Numbered from the stretch's first letter, positions 33,944 through 43,984 are shown. The stretch: 64,000 nucleotides of DNA from Methylocystis sp. (GCA_020252485.1 JADCCX010000030.1:62001-126000), one strand, 5' to 3'. Notes: a model not told the origin generated them from the sequence alone. Numbers and translations: made by a program.

Positions 33944-36442
33944 ATGAAGATGAAATGGGTTTCTCGATTTGCTGCCCTCGCTGCCGGACTGGGAATGTCG
34001 CTCATTCTCGCTGGCGCGGCCTTGGCGCAATCGATCGTGGTGCAGGGCAACGAGCGTGTCGATGCCGAGACCGTGCGCTCCTACTTCAGCGGCGAGCGCC
34101 TGGATCAGGCGGGGATCGATCGGGCAGTCCGCGCCATGTACAATTCCGGTCAATTTTCCGATGTGCGCGTTTCGCGCTCGGGCAACTCCATCATCGTGCG
34201 GGTGACGGAGAATGCAATTGTCAACCGCGTCACGATTTCGGGCAACAGCCGCGTCAAGGCGGATCAGCTTTTCCCGGAACTGCAGACGAAATCGCGCGGA
34301 CCCTTCAGCCAAGCCGTCGTCGACAGCGACGTGCAGCGTATTCTCGAAATTTATCGCCGCATCGGTCGCGGCGACGCGACAGTGTCAGCCACGACGGATA
34401 CTGCGCCCAATGGGCGAATCGACGTGACCTTCAACATCGTCGAAGGCTCGAAGACAGGCATCTACAGCATCAATTTTGAAGGTAATAACGCCTTCGGGTC
34501 CTGGCGCTTGAAGAATCTGATGCAGATGACCGAATCAAACCTGCTCAGCTTCCTCAAGACCTCCGACGTTTATGATCCGGACCGTCTTGCCGCGGACCTC
34601 GACTTGATCCGGCGGCATTACCTCAAGAACGGCTTTATCGATTTCCGCGTCGTTTCCTCCGAAGCCGTCTACAGCCCCGAACGCAAGGGCTACATTATCA
34701 CGATCGTCCTTGACGAGGGTGAGCAATACCGTGTCGGCAATGTCGAGGTCAGCTCGCGCTTGCCGAACATCGACGAGCGGCAGCTCCGCAGCCGTGTCCT
34801 GACCACGCCGGGCTCCGTCTACAATGCCGAGGCCGTCGAGAAAACGGTGGAAGCCATGACGATGGATGCCGCCCGCCGCGGCCAGCCCTTCGTGCAGGTC
34901 AGGCCGCGCGGTGACCGCGAAGCTGCGAGCAAGACCGTGAACCTCGGCTACACGGCCGATGAAGGCGCCCGCATCTATGTCGAGCGCATCAATGTGCGTG
35001 GCAACACGCGTACGCGCGATGAAGTCGTGCGCCGCGAGTTCGAGCTCGGCGAGGGCGACGCCTATAACAAGGCGTTGGTCGATCGCGCAGAGCGCCGGCT
35101 CAAGTCGCTGGGCTTCTTCAAATCCGTCAAGATCTCCCAGGAGCCCGGCTCCGCGCCGGATCGCGTGGTGCTGGTCGTCGATGTGGAGGACCAGCCGACG
35201 GGTCAATTCTCAGTGGGCGTCGGATATTCGACGACGGACGGCATCATCGGCGAGGCATCGATCGCTGAGCAGAACCTGCTGGGCCGCGGCCAGTTCTTGC
35301 GCTTCGGCTTCACCTATGGTCAAAGAACCCGGAGCGCTGAGCTGTCATTCACGGAGCCCTATTTCCTGGGCTACCGCATGTCCGGCGGCTTTGATGTCTT
35401 CACCCGCTACACCGATAACTCAAACATCAGCCGCTACATCAGCCGCGCGACCGGGGGCACCCTCCGCTTAGGCGTGCCGATCACGGAAGATTTCGGTATC
35501 GGGATCCGCTATTCGCTCTACAACACGCAGTTGACGGTGCCGAACACGACAAGGGACCCCTACAACGATTGTAACGTTCCGATTTTCGGCATCACACCGA
35601 CGGAGACATCGTCGCCGCAAAAAAGCGCGGTTTTTAACTGCCTGACCAACGGCGAAGCCTCGCTGGCGGTGAAGGAAGCCGCCGGCAATACCGTTACGTC
35701 CTCCGCAGGTCTGAACTTCGTTTACACCACGCTCGACGACAGGAAGAACCCGACCTCCGGCTGGCTCGCCGAGCTGAAGCCCGAAGTCGCCGGTCTTGGC
35801 GGCGACTCGCGCTTCTTCCGCATCTCCGGCGAGGTGCGCTACTATTATCCGATCTGGGATGATGTGGTTGGCATGCTGAAAGCGTCGGGCGGCTACGTGC
35901 AGGCCCTCGGCGGCAATACTTTGCGCCTTTCGGATAACTTCAATCCGGGTCCGTCGCTTGTTCGCGGCTTCGCTCCCGGTGGTTTTGGCCCTCGAGACAT
36001 CTCTTACGATGCAAACACCGGCTCGCTGGGCGGCACAACCTATTTCGGCGGCACGGCAGAAGTGCAGTTCCCGTTCTTCGGCCTGCCGAAGGAGATCGGC
36101 CTTCGCGGCGCTCTCTTCGCCGATGCCGGCACGCTCTTCGATTATCAGGGCTACAAGTTCTTCAATACGCTCAATGGCCGGACCTATGGCACGCTCACGA
36201 CGCCGATCCCCACGGCTGTCAACCCAGGCGGCGGCTGCGTCGCGACGAACACAGCCCCGCTCTATACGCAGGGCAACTGCCTGGATGTCTACGATAGCAG
36301 GGCGATCCGCGCCTCAATCGGCGCCAGCCTTCTCTGGCAATCGCCGCTCGGGCCGCTCCGGTTTGATTATGCCTTCCCCATTGCCAGGAGCCTTTACGAT
36401 CGCACGCAGTACTTCCGTTTCTCCGGCGGCGGCAGCTTCTGA
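33944..36442 (+). CDS. bamA: Outer membrane protein assembly factor BamA
   Basis: BamA is the essential Omp85 insertase of beta-barrel proteins. The product of about 832 residues has a signal peptide (cleavage after ALAQ) and five POTRA domains over about residues 28-345. The 16-strand barrel includes the loop-6 motif VRGF (SLVRGFAPGGFGPRD) and ends with the C-terminal aromatic signature RFSGGGSF. I chose ATG 33944 (MKMKWVSRF) at the signal peptide; 33920 would add eight residues. BamB, a usual partner, is not found at its customary place beside der earlier in the window. lpxD follows after 60 bp. Confidence 0.97.
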   Translation: MKMKWVSRFAALAAGLGMSLILAGAALAQSIVVQGNERVDAETVRSYFSGERLDQAGIDRAVRAMYNSGQFSDVRVSRSGNSIIVRVTENAIVNRVTISGNSRVKADQLFPELQTKSRGPFSQAVVDSDVQRILEIYRRIGRGDATVSATTDTAPNGRIDVTFNIVEGSKTGIYSINFEGNNAFGSWRLKNLMQMTESNLLSFLKTSDVYDPDRLAADLDLIRRHYLKNGFIDFRVVSSEAVYSPERKGYIITIVLDEGEQYRVGNVEVSSRLPNIDERQLRSRVLTTPGSVYNAEAVEKTVEAMTMDAARRGQPFVQVRPRGDREAASKTVNLGYTADEGARIYVERINVRGNTRTRDEVVRREFELGEGDAYNKALVDRAERRLKSLGFFKSVKISQEPGSAPDRVVLVVDVEDQPTGQFSVGVGYSTTDGIIGEASIAEQNLLGRGQFLRFGFTYGQRTRSAELSFTEPYFLGYRMSGGFDVFTRYTDNSNISRYISRATGGTLRLGVPITEDFGIGIRYSLYNTQLTVPNTTRDPYNDCNVPIFGITPTETSSPQKSAVFNCLTNGEASLAVKEAAGNTVTSSAGLNFVYTTLDDRKNPTSGWLAELKPEVAGLGGDSRFFRISGEVRYYYPIWDDVVGMLKASGGYVQALGGNTLRLSDNFNPGPSLVRGFAPGGFGPRDISYDANTGSLGGTTYFGGTAEVQFPFFGLPKEIGLRGALFADAGTLFDYQGYKFFNTLNGRTYGTLTTPIPTAVNPGGGCVATNTAPLYTQGNCLDVYDSRAIRASIGASLLWQSPLGPLRFDYAFPIARSLYDRTQYFRFSGGGSF

Positions 36443-36502
36443 TCAGATGGCGGGAAGCAGCCGGGCCTGGCCCTGCTGCCTCCCTGAAGCGGGTTCCCGA
36501 AC

Positions 36503-37573
36503 GTGACCGCATTTTTTCCTCCGTCAAAACCGCTCTCGTTGGGCGAGATCGCCAGTCTGGCGGGGGCGACGCTTCCCGAAGGCGCCGATCCGGCTGCGCT
36601 GTTTGACGGCATCGGCCCGCTTGATGGCGCCACCGCCCGGCAGGTCACATTCCTCGACAACCCTCAATATGTCGCACAGGCGGCTTTGACCCGGGCGGGC
36701 GTCTGCATCATCGGTCAGCGGCACGCTGGGAAGGCGGCTGCGGCAACCGTCTCTCTGGTGGCTAAGGAGCCATACCGCGCCTTTGCCAGGGTCGCGGCGG
36801 CGATGTTTCCACAGGCGATGCGTCCGCAATCCCTGTTCGGCGCCAAAGGCGTGTCGGCCGGAGCTTTCATCCACCCTGACGCGCGGCTGGAGCAGGGCGT
36901 CGTGATCGATCCCGGCGTCGTCGTGGGCCCTGGCGCCGAGATCGGCTCCAACACTGTGATCTGCGCCAATGCGGTGATCGGTCCGGGGGTCACGATCGGC
37001 CGCGACAGCGCCATCGGCCCGAATGTGAGCCTTGCGCATGCCCATCTCGGCAATCGCGTGATCATCCATGCGGGCTGCAATATCGGCCAGGATGGCTTCG
37101 GCTTCGCCATGTCGCCGCAAGGGCATCTGAAGGTTCCCCAGGTCGGACGGGTCATCATTCAGGACGATGTCGAGATCGGCTCCGGCGCCTGCGTGGACCG
37201 CGGCATGAATCGCGACACGCTGATCGGCGAAGGCACGAAGATCGACAATCTGGTGCAGGTCGGCCACAACGTGACCATCGGCAGGCATTGCGTCATCGTC
37301 GCCCAGGTGGCATTGGCCGGCAGTTCGAAACTGGAGGATTTCGTGGTGATAGGCGGGCAGTCCGGCGTGATCGGTCATGCGACCGTCGGCATGGGGGCCC
37401 AGATCGCTGCGACAAGCGCCGTGGGACGGGATGTGCCGCCGGGTCAGCGATGGGGCGGCACGCCGGCCAAGCCGATCAAGGAGCTCTTCCGGGAGATGGC
37501 TGCCTTCGACCGGATCGTGAATGGCCGGGCCGGCGGCGCGAAAGACAGCGGCAAGCGGGATGGGGAGCCATGA
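36503..37573 (+). CDS. lpxD: UDP-3-O-acylglucosamine N-acyltransferase
   Basis: LpxD adds the second (N-linked) hydroxyacyl chain in lipid A synthesis. The 356-residue product has an N-terminal uridine-binding domain ([27 protein letters not shown]) and a left-handed beta-helix of hexapeptide repeats. It also carries the segment [14 protein letters not shown] with the catalytic His, and a C-terminal helical part. The start is GTG at 36503. Its stop overlaps the fabZ ATG by four bases. Confidence 0.96.
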   Translation: MTAFFPPSKPLSLGEIASLAGATLPEGADPAALFDGIGPLDGATARQVTFLDNPQYVAQAALTRAGVCIIGQRHAGKAAAATVSLVAKEPYRAFARVAAAMFPQAMRPQSLFGAKGVSAGAFIHPDARLEQGVVIDPGVVVGPGAEIGSNTVICANAVIGPGVTIGRDSAIGPNVSLAHAHLGNRVIIHAGCNIGQDGFGFAMSPQGHLKVPQVGRVIIQDDVEIGSGACVDRGMNRDTLIGEGTKIDNLVQVGHNVTIGRHCVIVAQVALAGSSKLEDFVVIGGQSGVIGHATVGMGAQIAATSAVGRDVPPGQRWGGTPAKPIKELFREMAAFDRIVNGRAGGAKDSGKRDGEP

Positions 37574-38052
37574 CTGACGAGACGACAGCCCCGGCCCAAG
37601 CCCCGCGAACGATGGAGCCGGTCGACATCCAGAAGATCATGCATCTTCTGCCGCACCGCTACCCGTTCCTGCTCGTGGACCGGATCATCGACATCCGCAG
37701 CCCAAGCTTCTGCATCGGGATCAAGAACGTGACCTATAACGAGCCGCAGTTCCAGGGCCATTTCCCAGGCCAGCCGATCCTGCCCGGCGTTATGATCATC
37801 GAAGGCATGGCGCAGGCCGCCGGTTGCGCTGCATTGATTTCGGGAGAAGCCGGCAAGCGCGCGAAAATGGTCTACTTCATGACCGTGGACAAGGCGAAGT
37901 TCCGCAAGCCCGTCGTGCCCGGTGATGTGCTCGAATACCATATGACGCTGATCAACCGCCGCAAGAACATGTGGTGGTTCCGCGGCGAAGCGAAGGTGGG
38001 GAGCGTGCTTTGCGCGGAAGCCGAGCTTGGCGCGATGATCATTTCGGAATAA
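37570..38052 (+). CDS. fabZ: 3-hydroxyacyl-ACP dehydratase FabZ
   Basis: FabZ removes water from 3-hydroxyacyl-ACP in fatty acid elongation and competes with LpxA/LpxD for that substrate. The 160-residue hot-dog protein has [31 protein letters not shown] with the catalytic His/Glu pair, and a conserved C-terminus. ATG 37570 overlaps lpxD, so lipid A and fatty-acid supply genes are translated together. lpxA starts 92 bp further on. Confidence 0.97.
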   Translation: MTDETTAPAQAPRTMEPVDIQKIMHLLPHRYPFLLVDRIIDIRSPSFCIGIKNVTYNEPQFQGHFPGQPILPGVMIIEGMAQAAGCAALISGEAGKRAKMVYFMTVDKAKFRKPVVPGDVLEYHMTLINRRKNMWWFRGEAKVGSVLCAEAELGAMIISE

Positions 38053-38144
38053 TCCGCTCTTGCGCCTGCCGGCGTCCCATCCTGCTGCGGGTCACCCCAA
38101 CCGCGTTCCCGCCAACCATTAAACCCGCCGATCGGGAGACCTGC

Positions 38145-38942
38145 GTGACTAACATTCATCCCATGGCGTTCGTCGACGCAGCCGCCAAACTGGGCGAGAA
38201 CGTCGTGATCGGCCCGTTCTGCACCGTCGGGCCCGATGTCGTGCTCGGCGATGGCGTCAAGCTGATCAGCCATGTCGCTCTGGCCGGGCGCACGACCATC
38301 GGCCCCCGGACCCGGGTTTTCCCCTTCGCGTCGCTCGGGCATGAGCCGCAGGACCTCAAGTATAAGGGCGAACTTTCAACGCTCGCGATCGGCGCCGATT
38401 GCGTGATCCGTGAAGGCGTCACGATGAATCCGGGCACGGAAGGCGGAATCATGTCCACCATTGTGGGCAACAAATGCGTGTTCCTCGCCAACGCCCATGT
38501 CGCGCATGATTGCCGGATCGGCAATGGCGTCATTTTCTCGAACAATGTGTTGCTGGCCGGCCATTGCACCGTGGGTGATTATGTCATTATCGGCGGAGGC
38601 TCCGCCGTCCACCAATTCGTGCGCATTGGCGATCATGCCTTCATCGGCGCCATGTCCGGCGTCGGCAGCGATATCATCCCCTACGGCATGGCCGCGACCC
38701 AACAGCGGGCGGCCACGCTTTCCGGGCTCAACATCATCGGCCTGAAGCGGCGCGGCTTCTCCCGCGACGATATCCACGAGCTGCGGCGGGCCTACCGGCT
38801 GCTCTTCGCCAACGAAGGCACCCTGAAGGAGCGCGTTGAAGATGTCGCGGCGGAGTTCGAGTCGCATCCGCTCATTCACGAGATCCTTCAGTTCATTCGT
38901 GACGGCGGGGACCGCTCCATTTGCGTCCCGGCGGGCGAGTGA
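38145..38942 (+). CDS. lpxA: UDP-N-acetylglucosamine O-acyltransferase
   Basis: LpxA starts lipid A synthesis by moving a hydroxyacyl chain to UDP-GlcNAc. The 265-residue product is a left-handed beta-helix of hexapeptide repeats (IGPFCTVGPDVVLGDG). Other marks are GHEPQDLKYKGE, the catalytic His in NAHVAHDCRIGN, and GLNIIGLKRRGFS leading into the C-terminal helices. I chose GTG 38145 because GGGAG lies eight bases upstream and the family start VTNIHPMAFVD follows. The stop overlaps the lpxB start, leaving no room for the usual lpxI. Confidence 0.96.
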   Translation: MTNIHPMAFVDAAAKLGENVVIGPFCTVGPDVVLGDGVKLISHVALAGRTTIGPRTRVFPFASLGHEPQDLKYKGELSTLAIGADCVIREGVTMNPGTEGGIMSTIVGNKCVFLANAHVAHDCRIGNGVIFSNNVLLAGHCTVGDYVIIGGGSAVHQFVRIGDHAFIGAMSGVGSDIIPYGMAATQQRAATLSGLNIIGLKRRGFSRDDIHELRRAYRLLFANEGTLKERVEDVAAEFESHPLIHEILQFIRDGGDRSICVPAGE

Positions 38943-40129
38943 ACGGGGCTGCGTCCGGTCGTCCCCTCATCGTCGCCCTGATCGCGGGCGAATCTTCCGG
39001 CGATCAGCTTGGCGCCCGGCTGATGCGCGAGATCCGCGCCCAGTCAGCCGAAGATTTGCGCTTTGTCGGGGTTGGCGGACCGCTCATGGAGGCGGAAGGG
39101 CTGACGAGTCTTTTCCCGATGGCGGATATCGCGGTCAATGGCGTGGTTCCGGTGATCCGGCATCTGCCAACCTTGTTGGCCCGGATCGGTCAGGCCACAC
39201 GCGGCATCGCAGCTGCCGGGCCTGACGTCGTCGTGCATATCGATGCGCAGGATTTCAATCAGCGGGTCGCCAGCCGTTTGCGCAAGGCGCTTCCCGGGAC
39301 GCCGCTGATCGCTTATGTCTCGCCGACCGTGTGGGCCTGGCGGCCTGGCCGCGCAAAAAAAATCGCAAAATTTTACAATCGCTTGATGGCGGTTCTTCCA
39401 TTTGAACCGGCGGTCCATCGACGTCTGGGCGGGCCCGATACGATCTATGTCGGGCATCCGCTGATGGAGCGGCTTGCGGATTTCACGCCATCAGTGATCG
39501 AGCAGCAACAGCGGGACAATGAGCCCTGGCGCTTGCTGGTCTTGCCGGGCAGCCGCCGGTCGGAGATTTCGCGGCTGCTGCCGCTGTTCGGTGAGGCAGC
39601 GGCGATCCTGGCGGAAAGGCTTCCCGGCCTGATCGTGGAATTGCCGGCGGTCGCGCATCTGCGGGCCGATATCGAGGCCCAGACAGCGGCGTGGCGGCGC
39701 AGGCCGGTGATCCTTGATGGCGAAACGGCGAAGCTTTCCGCGTTCCGGACAGCGCGCGCCGCGCTTGCCGCCTCGGGCACGGTGACGCTTGAGCTCGCCA
39801 TGGCCCGCGTGCCCACCGTCGTCGCTTACAAGGTCAGCTATATCGAAGGCGAGATCGCGCGCCGGCTGATCAGGGTCGAATCCGCATCGCTGCCCAATCT
39901 GATTCTCGGCCGCAAGCTGCTGCCCGAATTCATCGATTGGGGATGGACGCCCGCCGATCTCGCCGATCATCTCGAGGCGATCATGCGGGCGGGTGAGGCC
40001 CGCCAGAAGCAGATGGATGGCTTCGCCGAGGTGCATCAGCTAATGGCGGCAGGGATCACCACGCCCAGCGCGACCGCGGCTGCGATCGTGCTCGATGCAG
40101 CGCTTCGCCGATCAGCCGCTGCGGGCTGA
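38939..40129 (+). CDS. lpxB: Lipid-A-disaccharide synthase
   Basis: LpxB joins UDP-diacylglucosamine and 2,3-diacylglucosamine 1-phosphate into the lipid A disaccharide. The 396-residue GT-B enzyme has IVALIAGESSGDQLGARLM at the start, YVSPTVWAWRPGRAKK, FEPAVHRRLGGPDTIYVGHP and VLPGSRRSEI in order. GTG 38939 overlaps the lpxA stop (GTGA). Its 3' end overlaps the convergent flavoprotein gene by 18 bases. One of its substrates depends on an LpxI, LpxH or LpxG hydrolase that is not in this cluster. Confidence 0.96.
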   Translation: MNGAASGRPLIVALIAGESSGDQLGARLMREIRAQSAEDLRFVGVGGPLMEAEGLTSLFPMADIAVNGVVPVIRHLPTLLARIGQATRGIAAAGPDVVVHIDAQDFNQRVASRLRKALPGTPLIAYVSPTVWAWRPGRAKKIAKFYNRLMAVLPFEPAVHRRLGGPDTIYVGHPLMERLADFTPSVIEQQQRDNEPWRLLVLPGSRRSEISRLLPLFGEAAAILAERLPGLIVELPAVAHLRADIEAQTAAWRRRPVILDGETAKLSAFRTARAALAASGTVTLELAMARVPTVVAYKVSYIEGEIARRLIRVESASLPNLILGRKLLPEFIDWGWTPADLADHLEAIMRAGEARQKQMDGFAEVHQLMAAGITTPSATAAAIVLDAALRRSAAAG

Positions 40130-41515
40130 GCGGGCGGCGGCTGCGCCCGCCAGATAGCCGTAGGCCACGGCGGTCAGCAGGCCGTTTCCGGAAAGATATC
40201 CGGAGGCCTTCGAGCCTGAAACGCCGCATGCCGCGCCCCCCACCGCAAAAAGGCCGGCAATGGGGAGGCCGTTTTCGCCAAGCACCCGAGCCTCTTCGTC
40301 GACCACAAGGCCGCCCTGGGTATGGAAGAGCGCCCCTGTCACGCGGACGGCCCTGAACGGCGCTTCGAGCTGCGGCAATCCCGTCCATGTCCGGCCAAAG
40401 GCATCCGTTCCACTGGCCGCCTTGAGCGCCCTGACCTCGGCGAGTGACTGCTCAAGCGCCCCCGCGGGCAGGCCGGTCTTGCCGGCGAGTTCGGCGGGCG
40501 CATTGGCTTGGAGAACCGCGCCATGGGCTTCGGCCTGCCGGAAATCCTCGAATTGCCGCGCGATTTCCGCGATGCGCTCGTCGAAGACCGACCAGGCCAA
40601 TCCTTCAGGCTGCGCCAGGACAGCCTCGGCCTGCTCGGAATATCCGCGCGATTCGTCTGAAAAGCGCGCGCCTGACCGGTTCACCTGGAAGCCGCCTTCG
40701 GTCATGGTGGCCCAGGTGATCAGAATTCCTTGCGGATGCGCGACCGAGCCATGGCCCTGATGGCCGGAGAGATGCGCGGTCCTGGCACCCAGCGCTTCGC
40801 CCCATGCAAGGGCATCGCCCTGATTGCCGGGGTGGCCGAAGTAGATGCCGCTCGCGAGTTCCGGGATATGCCGCGCCACCCGCGCGGGGTTGCCGCCATA
40901 GCCGTTGCAAGCGAGGATCACGGCGCCGCAGCGCACCTCTTCCGATGTTCCGTCGGGCCGGCTGAAGCGCACGCCCCCCACCGCGTTCTGCGGGGCGCGC
41001 AACAGAGTTTCCGCCCGTGCTTCGGTCAGGATGTCGATCTCTGCGGCTTCGGCTGCCGCGCGCAGCCGGTCCATCAGCTCGCTGCCCGATCGGCTCGGCA
41101 GGCCGTGCATCCGGTTGGCCGAATGGCCGGGATAGGTGAAGTTCTCAATGACGGAGAAGGGCAGTGCGTGCCGGCCGCTCAGCCATTCCAGCGCCGGAGC
41201 GATCGCGCCCACAACCGCCGCTATGGCGGTTTCATCCGCTTCGCCATGGGCCTTGCGCCGGATGTCCTCCGCAAACAACGCCTCGGAATCCGAAATTTTC
41301 GCTGCCTTCTGAAAACGCGTGCCGGCAGCAGGGATCAGCCCGGCGGACAGCGCCGTGGAGCCGCGCGGCAGGGAGTCGCGTTCGAGGACGAGGACCGTGG
41401 CCCCGGCTTCCCGGGCGCGCATTGCCGCAACAAGCCCTGCCGCGCCGGCGCCGATCACGACGATATCGACAAAAACATCTGCCGAGCCGCTCTCAAGACG
41501 TGCGACAGATTGCAA
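40112..41515 (-). CDS. FAD-dependent oxidoreductase of the fumarate reductase flavoprotein family
   Basis: This 467-residue flavoprotein has the dinucleotide motif GAGAAG at 22-27 after VDIVVI. The C-terminal FAD segment AGLFAVGGAACGVSGSKASGYLSGNGLL is near 425-450, and a middle capping domain lies between. The family includes fumarate reductases, L-aspartate oxidase, 3-ketosteroid dehydrogenase and tricarballylate dehydrogenase (TcuA). All interconvert a C–C single and double bond next to a carboxyl or carbonyl group. The start is TTG at 41515 with GGAG six bases upstream. It is divergent from the ABC/hydantoinase operon, which suggests joint control, so it may desaturate or reduce an intermediate of that pathway. 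The substrate is inferred, not known. Confidence 0.85.
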   Translation of the reverse strand: MQSVARLESGSADVFVDIVVIGAGAAGLVAAMRAREAGATVLVLERDSLPRGSTALSAGLIPAAGTRFQKAAKISDSEALFAEDIRRKAHGEADETAIAAVVGAIAPALEWLSGRHALPFSVIENFTYPGHSANRMHGLPSRSGSELMDRLRAAAEAAEIDILTEARAETLLRAPQNAVGGVRFSRPDGTSEEVRCGAVILACNGYGGNPARVARHIPELASGIYFGHPGNQGDALAWGEALGARTAHLSGHQGHGSVAHPQGILITWATMTEGGFQVNRSGARFSDESRGYSEQAEAVLAQPEGLAWSVFDERIAEIARQFEDFRQAEAHGAVLQANAPAELAGKTGLPAGALEQSLAEVRALKAASGTDAFGRTWTGLPQLEAPFRAVRVTGALFHTQGGLVVDEEARVLGENGLPIAGLFAVGGAACGVSGSKASGYLSGNGLLTAVAYGYLAGAAAARSARSG

Positions 41516-41777
41516 GCGACTCTCCGATTCTTGCTGGAACTCACTCGGAAACTATCCCGATGGTCCTTGACGGCAAGCGCTTGTCTTACCTTTAATGCGG
41601 GTGATGCGTAAGACGATCCGTCCCTCGGCAGAGGAACCCGCTTGTTAGCCAAAGAGCCGTCAAAAACCCATCGTTTGTATCGGCTTCCCAGGGAGCAGAT
41701 CGCCATAGGCGGCCCGCCGCCAATTCCATCAACGCATCGACTGGCCGGAGAGGGGTCAGTCCCAGGAGGAGAAGACC

Positions 41778-42983
41778 ATGAACAGATTGAACCGCCGGAC
41801 CGTCCTGCAAGGCGCAGGCGCTTCGGCCGCCCTGATCGCCGCGCCCGGCCTCGTGCGCGCCCAGGCCGCGCCGGTCAAGATCGGCATCCTGCAGCCCGTC
41901 ACCGGAGCGCTCGCCCAGGACGGCGAATACGGCCGCCTCGGCGCGGAGATCGCGCTCAACGAAATCAATGCCGCCGGCGGCATCAAGTCGATGGGCGGCG
42001 CGGCGCTGCAGATGGTCTTCGGCGATGCCCGCTCCAGCCCGGAAGGCGGCACGGCCGAAGTCGAGCGCATGCAGGCGGAAGGCGTCGCCGGCATCGTCGG
42101 CGGCTTCGCCTCGCCGATCGTCCTGGCCGCCTCCCAGGCCGCCTCCCGCTACGATATCCCGTATGTCGTCGATGTCGGCGTGTCGGATCAGATCGTCAAC
42201 CGCGGCCTGAAGAACACCTTCCGCTTCGGTCCGGGCTTCGGCACCGTCACCTCGACGGCGCTCGAGAACCTGTCGAAGCTGAACGACGCCGCAGGCAAGC
42301 CGGCGAAGACCGTGGTTATCGTGCATGAGGACGGCCTGTTCGGCTCCGGCATGGCGAAGCTCCTGAACGAGCGGCTGCCGCAGCGCGGCTTCGAGGTGAT
42401 GGAGACGATCGCTCACCCCACGCCTTCGCGCGACATGTCGAATGTGGCGCTGCGCATCCGCGCCCTGAACCCTGATCTTGTGATCCCTTCGAGCTATTAC
42501 GCCGAATTCGTGCTTCTTGCCCGCACCATGCAGCAGCAGCGCATCCGGCCGAAGGGCGTCTATGCGATCCTGAACGGCGCGGCCTCCAACTTCCGCTTCG
42601 TCAAGGAATTCCCCGACGCCGCGAATCTGGTGATGGATTGCAACCACTGGGCCGACCCCCGCAAGCCGAGGACGGCGCAGGTGCGGGCGCTCGCCGAAAA
42701 GGACGGCCGCTTCTGGCTCTACAACACACCGCTGAATTACAGCTGCGTGAAGCTTCTGGCGGATGCCATCGAGCGGGCAGGCTCAGCCGACCGGGCCAAG
42801 GTGACGGAAGCGCTCGCGAATTCGAACTTCGCCGATCACATCATGCCTTACGGCCCCACCAAATTCGTGAACGGCCAGAACACGGGCGCCGCTCCGGTCA
42901 ACACACAGGTCCAGAACGGCGACATCAAGGTGATCTTCCCGACGGAATTCGCCGATGCGAAGGCGGTTTTCCCCGCCGCCTGA
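41778..42983 (+). CDS. Liv-type ABC transporter substrate-binding protein (Tat signal)
   Basis: This 401-residue periplasmic binding protein is of the Leu/Ile/Val receptor family (Peripla_BP_6). It starts with a twin-arginine signal (NRRTVLQG at 5-12, hydrophobic core, cleavage near VRAQA). The mature part begins VKIGILQPVTGALAQDGEYGR. The binding pocket is formed by two Rossmann-like lobes (NEINAAGGIKSMGG, VVIVHEDGLFGSGMA, PSSYYAEFVLLARTMQQ). AGGAGGAG before ATG 41778 is a very strong ribosome-binding site. It is the first gene of a long operon. Ligands of this family range from amino acids to amides, urea and aromatic acids; here it is probably the substrate of the enzymes downstream. Confidence 0.92.
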   Translation: MNRLNRRTVLQGAGASAALIAAPGLVRAQAAPVKIGILQPVTGALAQDGEYGRLGAEIALNEINAAGGIKSMGGAALQMVFGDARSSPEGGTAEVERMQAEGVAGIVGGFASPIVLAASQAASRYDIPYVVDVGVSDQIVNRGLKNTFRFGPGFGTVTSTALENLSKLNDAAGKPAKTVVIVHEDGLFGSGMAKLLNERLPQRGFEVMETIAHPTPSRDMSNVALRIRALNPDLVIPSSYYAEFVLLARTMQQQRIRPKGVYAILNGAASNFRFVKEFPDAANLVMDCNHWADPRKPRTAQVRALAEKDGRFWLYNTPLNYSCVKLLADAIERAGSADRAKVTEALANSNFADHIMPYGPTKFVNGQNTGAAPVNTQVQNGDIKVIFPTEFADAKAVFPAA

Positions 42984-42987
42984 GTGG

Positions 42988-43017
42988 GTGGCTTCTTCCC
43001 CGCTGGGGAAGCGCCAC
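42988..43017 (+). promoter_or_regulatory. Stem-loop between binding-protein and permease genes
   Basis: GTGGC (42988-42992) and GCCAC (43013-43017) enclose CTTCCCC (42995-43001), loop GCT, and GGGGAAG (43005-43011). The structure follows the binding-protein stop at once and has no T-run. Such hairpins often protect the upstream message and lower expression of the downstream permease genes relative to the binding protein. Confidence 0.6.
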
Positions 43018-43111
43018 TCCGGATTGCCGGGTTGAGCATCACCTTTCCCTGATCGGGAGGGGACGTTCAGCCCGGCCTCCGCCTTCGACCGCGCGCTCGC
43101 GCCAGGGTGAC

Positions 43112-43984
43112 ATGCTGAAGCTCGATATCTTTCTCTCGGCGCTGGCGAACGGCCTCATGACAGGGGCCGTCTACGCCCTGATCGCGCTCGGATTGACGCT
43201 GGTTTACGGCGTGCTCCACATCATCAATTTCGCCCATGGCGCCATGCTGACGGCGGCGATGTTCGCCGTCTTTATCTGTCACGCCTGGCTGGGCATTGAT
43301 CCCTATCTCGCCGTGTTCATATTGACGCCGCTCTTCTTCGGCCTCGGCTATGCGATCCAGCGGCTCGTCATCAGCCCGGCCAGCCATGGCGATGACAGCA
43401 ATATCCTGCTGGTGACATTGGGCCTTTCCATCATCATCGAGAACGGTCTGCTGATGGGCTTCCGGTCGGACACACGCTCGATTGATGTGCCCTACGGCTT
43501 TTCGGTGATCGAGATCGGCAACCTCTTCCTCTCGACGCCGAAGGTCATCGCCTTCGTGGCGGCCTTTGTCGTGGCCGGGCTTCTGGGATTGCTGCTGGTC
43601 AGAACGGATACCGGCAAGGCGATCCGGGCGGTTGCCAAGGAGCGCACCGGCGCTGCGCTCTCGGGGATCGATGTCGAGCATATCTATGCCGTCACCTTCG
43701 GCATCGGCGCAGCCTGCCTCGCCATCGCGGCCTGCCTGCTGATGCCGACCTTCCTCGTCAATCCGCGCGCAGGGAACGCCTTCGTGCTCGTGGCTTTCAC
43801 GATCGTCGTGCTGGGCGGCATGGGGTCGATCGGCGGGGCGCTTATCGGCGGCCTGATCATCGGCGTGGTCGAGAGCCTTTCAGGCCTCTATTTCGGCGAG
43901 AGCCTCGGCCAGATCGGCATCTTCCTGATCTTCATCCTCGTCCTGCTGTTCCGGCCGACGGGACTCTTCGGAGCCAAGGCGTGA
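43112..43984 (+). CDS. Liv-type ABC transporter permease (LivH family)
   Basis: This 290-residue inner-membrane permease has about eight spans. The start MLKLDIFLSALANGLMTGAV and the segment GLTLVYGVLHIINFAHGAM are typical of LivH. GIDVEHIYAVTFGIGAACLA and LGGMGSIGGALIGGLIIG give the region that contacts the ATPases. ATG 43112 is preceded by AGGGTG; the open frame extends back into the binding-protein gene and is not used. It overlaps the LivM-family gene by four bases. Confidence 0.93.
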   Translation: MLKLDIFLSALANGLMTGAVYALIALGLTLVYGVLHIINFAHGAMLTAAMFAVFICHAWLGIDPYLAVFILTPLFFGLGYAIQRLVISPASHGDDSNILLVTLGLSIIIENGLLMGFRSDTRSIDVPYGFSVIEIGNLFLSTPKVIAFVAAFVVAGLLGLLLVRTDTGKAIRAVAKERTGAALSGIDVEHIYAVTFGIGAACLAIAACLLMPTFLVNPRAGNAFVLVAFTIVVLGGMGSIGGALIGGLIIGVVESLSGLYFGESLGQIGIFLIFILVLLFRPTGLFGAKA

